Source: Seminavis robusta
Lineage: Eukaryota; Bacillariophyta; Bacillariophyceae; Naviculales; Naviculaceae
NCBI GenBank assembly: GCA_903772945.1
Contig: CAICTM010000586.1
Coordinates: forward strand, 1 to 58,159
DNA length: 58,159 nucleotides
Reading direction: 5' to 3'
In this document: positions 54,796-58,159 of the stretch, piece by piece
How positions within the stretch are numbered: the stretch's first letter is position 1
How the letters are laid out: each line of letters opens with the position of its first letter
Translations under genes and position numbers: made by a program
Notes under the pieces: generated by a model
Told to the model about the DNA's origin: nothing
Seen by the model: only the letters and a program-made list of their open reading frames with translations
Databases searched by the model: none

Positions 54796-56220
54796 ATGAA
54801 GGTAACCAACAATTCTCCTGACTTGGTGTTGCGCATTGCTCTGTTGAGGGGAGACGATGATCTGCGCGAGCTACGTCCCAGCATTTGGCGCCGCTTTCGA
54901 TGCAATTCCGCCATAAACCTCGACGTCTTTCAAGACAAAATCCTGCAACCCATCATGGGATGGACACGCAATTATCATACCTATTACTTTTATTCGTCAT
55001 CGCGAGACAAGAAAAGGTATTACCGGCAAGACATGCCGCTGTCGGCGGATGGTTCTGGTCTGCACGATAGTTATCGAGCAAGAAAAGGCGAACGTCTCGA
55101 TGCGAACAATTTTACCATTGGAGATATCTTGAAACACAAGGGAGATGTCTGCTACTATGCGTACGATTTGGGAGATCACTGGTATCATAAGATAACCGTA
55201 GAGCAAGTGGATGAGGAAGGGAATGGCAGCTGTCTAGTCCTGGACGGAGCCATGAGATGCCCCGACGAAGACGGCGAGGGAGGACAAACGTACCAAGAGC
55301 AGGTAAGCTTAGCCCCGATGGAAGTGTTGCAACCAATAAGTTAAGGGTGTTTCAATCAACTTTCTCTCTCTTGCTATCGGAAGGTGTTGGATTTGTTCCT
55401 CATGAAGCAGTACAATCCTGGACATCCAAACTGTGAGCGGAAATACGCATTGAGCTGTTATGAAAGGGTCAACAACATGAACGTCGGTGGTGTATTCGAG
55501 GCAGATGACTTTTCGGTAGAAATCACTCACAAGGCCCTTCAGGATGCTTTGAAGTCGCGGAACTCTGTCCGCCAAGGCAGCAAGAGCATCAACTACGCTG
55601 GTCGTTTCCATTTTCGTAGCATGATTGAGATCTATAGCTTGCAACCTGGCCAGCGAAAAATCCGACACTACCACCAGGATATCAGAGGTAAACAAGCTGA
55701 ACCGGGCAGTCAGCCCGTCTTTTTCAACGTCCTCGAGGTGGTCAACATCAAACCGGATGAAGAAAAGTTGGCCTTGTGCACCGCCTGCGGAACGCCGCAC
55801 GGCCTCAAAAAGTGCAGTGGATGCTCCTCACTTCGCTATTGTTCCAAAGACTGCCAAAAGAGCGATTGGAAGCGACACAAGAAGGAGTGTAAACGCATCA
55901 AAATGGATTTGGAGGACTACCACAAGGAGTTGCAGGGATCCAAGGTTCCGACCGGTTTTGTGGAAGGCGATCGGAAGTGGCTCAAGCGGTATGACCCCAA
56001 CAATATGCGCTTTGAGAAAGGAACCAAAGTGGAATGCCCCATTGGCGACAAGGTGTATGGCACGGGTACGATTATCAAGGTGCTCCACGAGTATGAAGAT
56101 TGTGTTCATGCCTATCAAGTCCAATTGGATCGCAAGACAGCGGATAGGATGCGGTGCCCCTACAGTCAGGCGCAGGTGTGGGCCGATTGGGATTGCGACT
56201 TCTTTATTCGAAAGATCTGA
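54796..56220 (+). CDS. pRiA4b ORF-3-like / MYND zinc finger fusion protein
   Basis: Exons 54796-55302 and 55384-56220 encode 447 residues. The first part, LRIALLRGDDDLRELRPSIW then YDLGDHWYHKITVEQV and GAMRCPDEDGEGG, is the plasmid pRiA4b ORF-3-like (IS1096 ORF3) domain known from bacterial plasmids and IS elements. Near 300-340 there is a MYND zinc finger: LCTACG...KKCSGCSSLRYCSKDCQKSDWKRHKKEC, with the usual eight Cys/His ligands for two zinc ions; it binds proline-rich partners. The region after it is Tyr/Trp-rich (IGDKVYGTGTIIKVLHE), compatible with a chromo/Tudor-like barrel. The in-frame ATG at 54796 is preferred; upstream codons in that frame are part of the duplicated leader. Its role is unknown; it may be a transcription or silencing adaptor of horizontally acquired origin. 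Confidence 0.75.
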
Positions 56221-57003
56221 GAGACGTTGGTGTATGAAGCTGATGTCCTGCTGTATTAAAATCAGTGACACTGTCCTATGCACCGTCGAAAGTCTGCACA
56301 CTGCCGGTTGCTATGTATCAAATTCCTTCTAGCTAGCTAGATAGTATCTTTAGCGTTAGTACAATCTTTCAACACATATCATTCGTCCCTTCTCCCTTGC
56401 TTGCGAGTCTAGCATTGTTTAGGATTGATGGCCCACGAGCTTGTCGGATAGGGAGAAAAATGTTGGCACCAACGGTCTCTACGAAACTTGAGGGCCAAAT
56501 GAGGACCTAAAGAAGAGTCACACTTGTCGCTAGCGGTAAGCAAGGGTGGCCCAACCGGTGAGCAATGCCAAATTTGTATGCAATCCAGACGCCATTTGTT
56601 TCCTGAGGTCATCCATACTCTTTCGGTAGGGTCGGCTCTGCAACTGTTTCTAAAGGTACTGTACCGTACAGGCAGCTTCGATTTTATTGATTCAAACGCC
56701 ACCACTCTTTTCAGTACACTTCTACAGAGCTCTGTAGAACTGTACCAGAAATGCCGGCACGCGTTGAATCAATAAAATCGAAGCTGCTCGTACCAGAAAT
56801 GCGTCCGAGGCGTGGTGTGGGTTTCCACGGTCCGGAGAAGATCCAAACCGAGTCCCGCGATCTCGGGACCTGCACAAGATCCCGCTGTGATCAAGCCAAT
56901 GGCGACAACAGCAAACAGCACCACCGCCGTTGTCCATTGGCTTCTTTCTTGCTTTGATCTATTCCATCTTTTGTTTATCTGTCTCGTTGGTTGTTGGATA
57001 AGG
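56221..57003. other. Intergenic with hairpin-forming repeat
   Basis: No gene is supported; open frames here arise from the inverted repeat at 56672-56787 and two TACCAGAAATGC copies (about 56744 and 56791). Confidence 0.5.
56672..56787. repeat. Inverted repeat with 27-bp arms
   Basis: Left arm starts GCAGCTTCGATTTTATTGA (56672-56699), right arm is its complement with one base missing (56761-56787). The ~61-bp loop contains the perfect palindrome CTACAGAGCTCTGTAG. It may be a decayed small mobile element or a hairpin transcript; neither is proven. Confidence 0.7.
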
Positions 57004-58098
57004 ATGGCGAAGGGCTACCATAGTGCTATAGTATTCCTGGCATTGTTGCTGAGACATGCCTTGGCGGCTTTGCCATTGCAACTGTTGGTCAATTTGAGGG
57101 GCACCGAGTGTCTCTACGACAAACTCGATGAAGGGTGAGTGCATCACGATGTGTAAATGGCTTAATTAATTGCCTTTTAGGTACCAACTGACTCATAAAT
57201 TTGACTTGTCTGCTTTGTACTCTCATTGTCTACTAATTTTGTATTTTCATAGTGAATCTGTGACGGCCAGTGTCTTTATCTTATCGGGTCAAGCCTTGAA
57301 GGCGACGGTTCGAGTGGATGGTCCCGTGGCGTCCTTGGAGTCCGATTCGGGCAACACATTGCAAGCTGCCGTGGACGAATTTGAGAAAGGAGCTCCCGAA
57401 AATAGCATTGTGGTGGAAGAAGTGGTCGATTTTGAACATCTCAACATGAAGGATGAATTTTTCGACGAAGACGCCGCGTCCGACGACGACGAATTGATCA
57501 AGATCCAAAACAAGGAACTCTCGCCCGAAGAACGAATAAACGTATCAAAGACAAACAACGCAAAAAGATTCTGGTCAAACGACAAAAACAAGAACAACAG
57601 CGTCTCTCGCAACATAAAAAGGTACGAGAAGAAGGACAGCCCTTTCAAAAAACCATCAAGGCGCCCCAGGCGGGATGGTATCGATTCTGTGTCATTGGCA
57701 GTTTCCATCAGGTCACGGCCGAAGTCGAAATGAGGCGCGAAAGTGAACTCGGTGGATTGGGAGAAGATGGACATGTCTTGACGTACGAACAAAAAACCAT
57801 GAAGGACGAAGACAAATTGTTGGAAGAAGATACCGCATCGGAAGAAGGAATCAAAGACGAAGATTTTCATGCCACACGAGACAAATTGAGACAATTGAGA
57901 CGACTACTCGCCGAAATTCATTCGCAACAGCAAAAGGAACGACGTAGACTCATTGTGCATGCTGCTACCAACAAACATTCCCATTCCAGAATGGTACTGA
58001 GTTCTCTCATGGAAACGGTACTCTTCATGGCTGTCACGGGGTATCAAGTCTACACCATTCGACGATGGTTCCGTGGAGCACCGGCGTTGGGGAGGTAG
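57004..58098 (+). CDS. p24/TMED-type GOLD cargo receptor, frameshifted
   Basis: Exons 57004-57134 and 57253-58098 (donor GTGAGT, acceptor CATAG) join EGESVTASVFILSG. A signal peptide (SAIVFLALLLRHALAA) starts the protein, then a GOLD-domain beta start (LPLQLLVNLRGTECLYDKLDEG). The normal GOLD motif AGWYRFCVIGSFHQVT and the C-terminal helix MVLSSLMETVLFMAVTGYQV with a short basic tail are in a frame one base off from the first part: the frame changes near 57535-57540. One missing A in the AATAAACG run would restore one frame. In this copy the product would be truncated unless the shift is an assembly error. p24 proteins bind cargo and COPI/COPII in the early secretory pathway. An acidic block (FFDEDAASDDDEL) and a Lys/Gln-rich coil lie before the GOLD end; typical p24 has no such insert. 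Confidence 0.75.
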
Positions 58099-58159
58099 AT
58101 ATTGAGCGAGCATGAGGAAACAATCCACATACATGGAACGGACAATCTCTTCTCTTTTT

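Noticed and set aside
56751..56957. Rightward open frame after the 56.7-kb hairpin
   Set aside because: Its protein start mirrors the opposite-strand frame because of the inverted repeat; no domain is present.

Overview
This window looks like nuclear DNA of a diatom, probably pennate, or a close photosynthetic stramenopile. Its genes carry short GT-AG introns of roughly 30-125 bp. It encodes a class XXIX-type myosin (a stramenopile class), a twin-arginine protein with a layered N-terminal leader, a plastid Ycf49-like membrane protein with a diatom-style bipartite leader, and ordinary eukaryotic machinery: Ski2, COP9 signalosome CSN4, PRA1, p24, Hop2 and a sorting nexin. No prokaryotic operon structure, rRNA, tRNA or CRISPR array was recognised.

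Layout. 1-7.9 kb: a partial acidic/basic-repeat protein, a TPR protein, a mitochondrial LYR/double-YccV protein, an M20 amidohydrolase with one intron, and a P2X-like ATP-gated channel candidate. 8.7-13 kb: a 3.3-kb DNA transposon with ~31-35-bp inverted termini, subterminal arrays in inverted orientation, a small ORF and a broken AT-hook protein of unrecognised family, followed by a ~0.87-kb minisatellite. 13.5-14.4 kb: an NFACT-R protein. 16.2-26.8 kb: a ~3,400-residue myosin with 20 CBS motifs, PB1 and a C-terminal membrane anchor. 27.7-30 kb: a Hop2/TBPIP-like meiotic protein with two added Cys-rich repeats. 30.6-35.7 kb: a 12-exon Ski2 helicase. 36.6-38.7 kb: PRA1, divergent from a Tat-signal protein with six CxCxxC motifs. 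39.8-43.7 kb: a very long PX sorting nexin. 44.7-48.1 kb: a FUT8/GT23-like glycosyltransferase convergent with an extended SDR/3beta-HSD-like enzyme. 48.5-50.6 kb: two small non-autonomous inverted-repeat elements and a decayed LRR-like gene. 51.1-58.1 kb: Ycf49-like protein, CSN4, a pRiA4b-ORF3-like/MYND fusion and a frameshifted p24 protein.

The genes are mostly unrelated single-copy housekeeping or signalling genes on both strands and do not form one pathway. The main candidates for undescribed biology are the transposon family with its motif arrays, the expanding CBS array in the myosin tail, the Cys-repeat Hop2 fusion, the thylakoid-lumen CxCxxC protein, and a TACCGGTA palindrome found far more often than chance and mostly outside genes. 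Exon boundaries were inferred by eye from GT-AG sites, reading-frame phase and family alignment; none was tested against transcripts.
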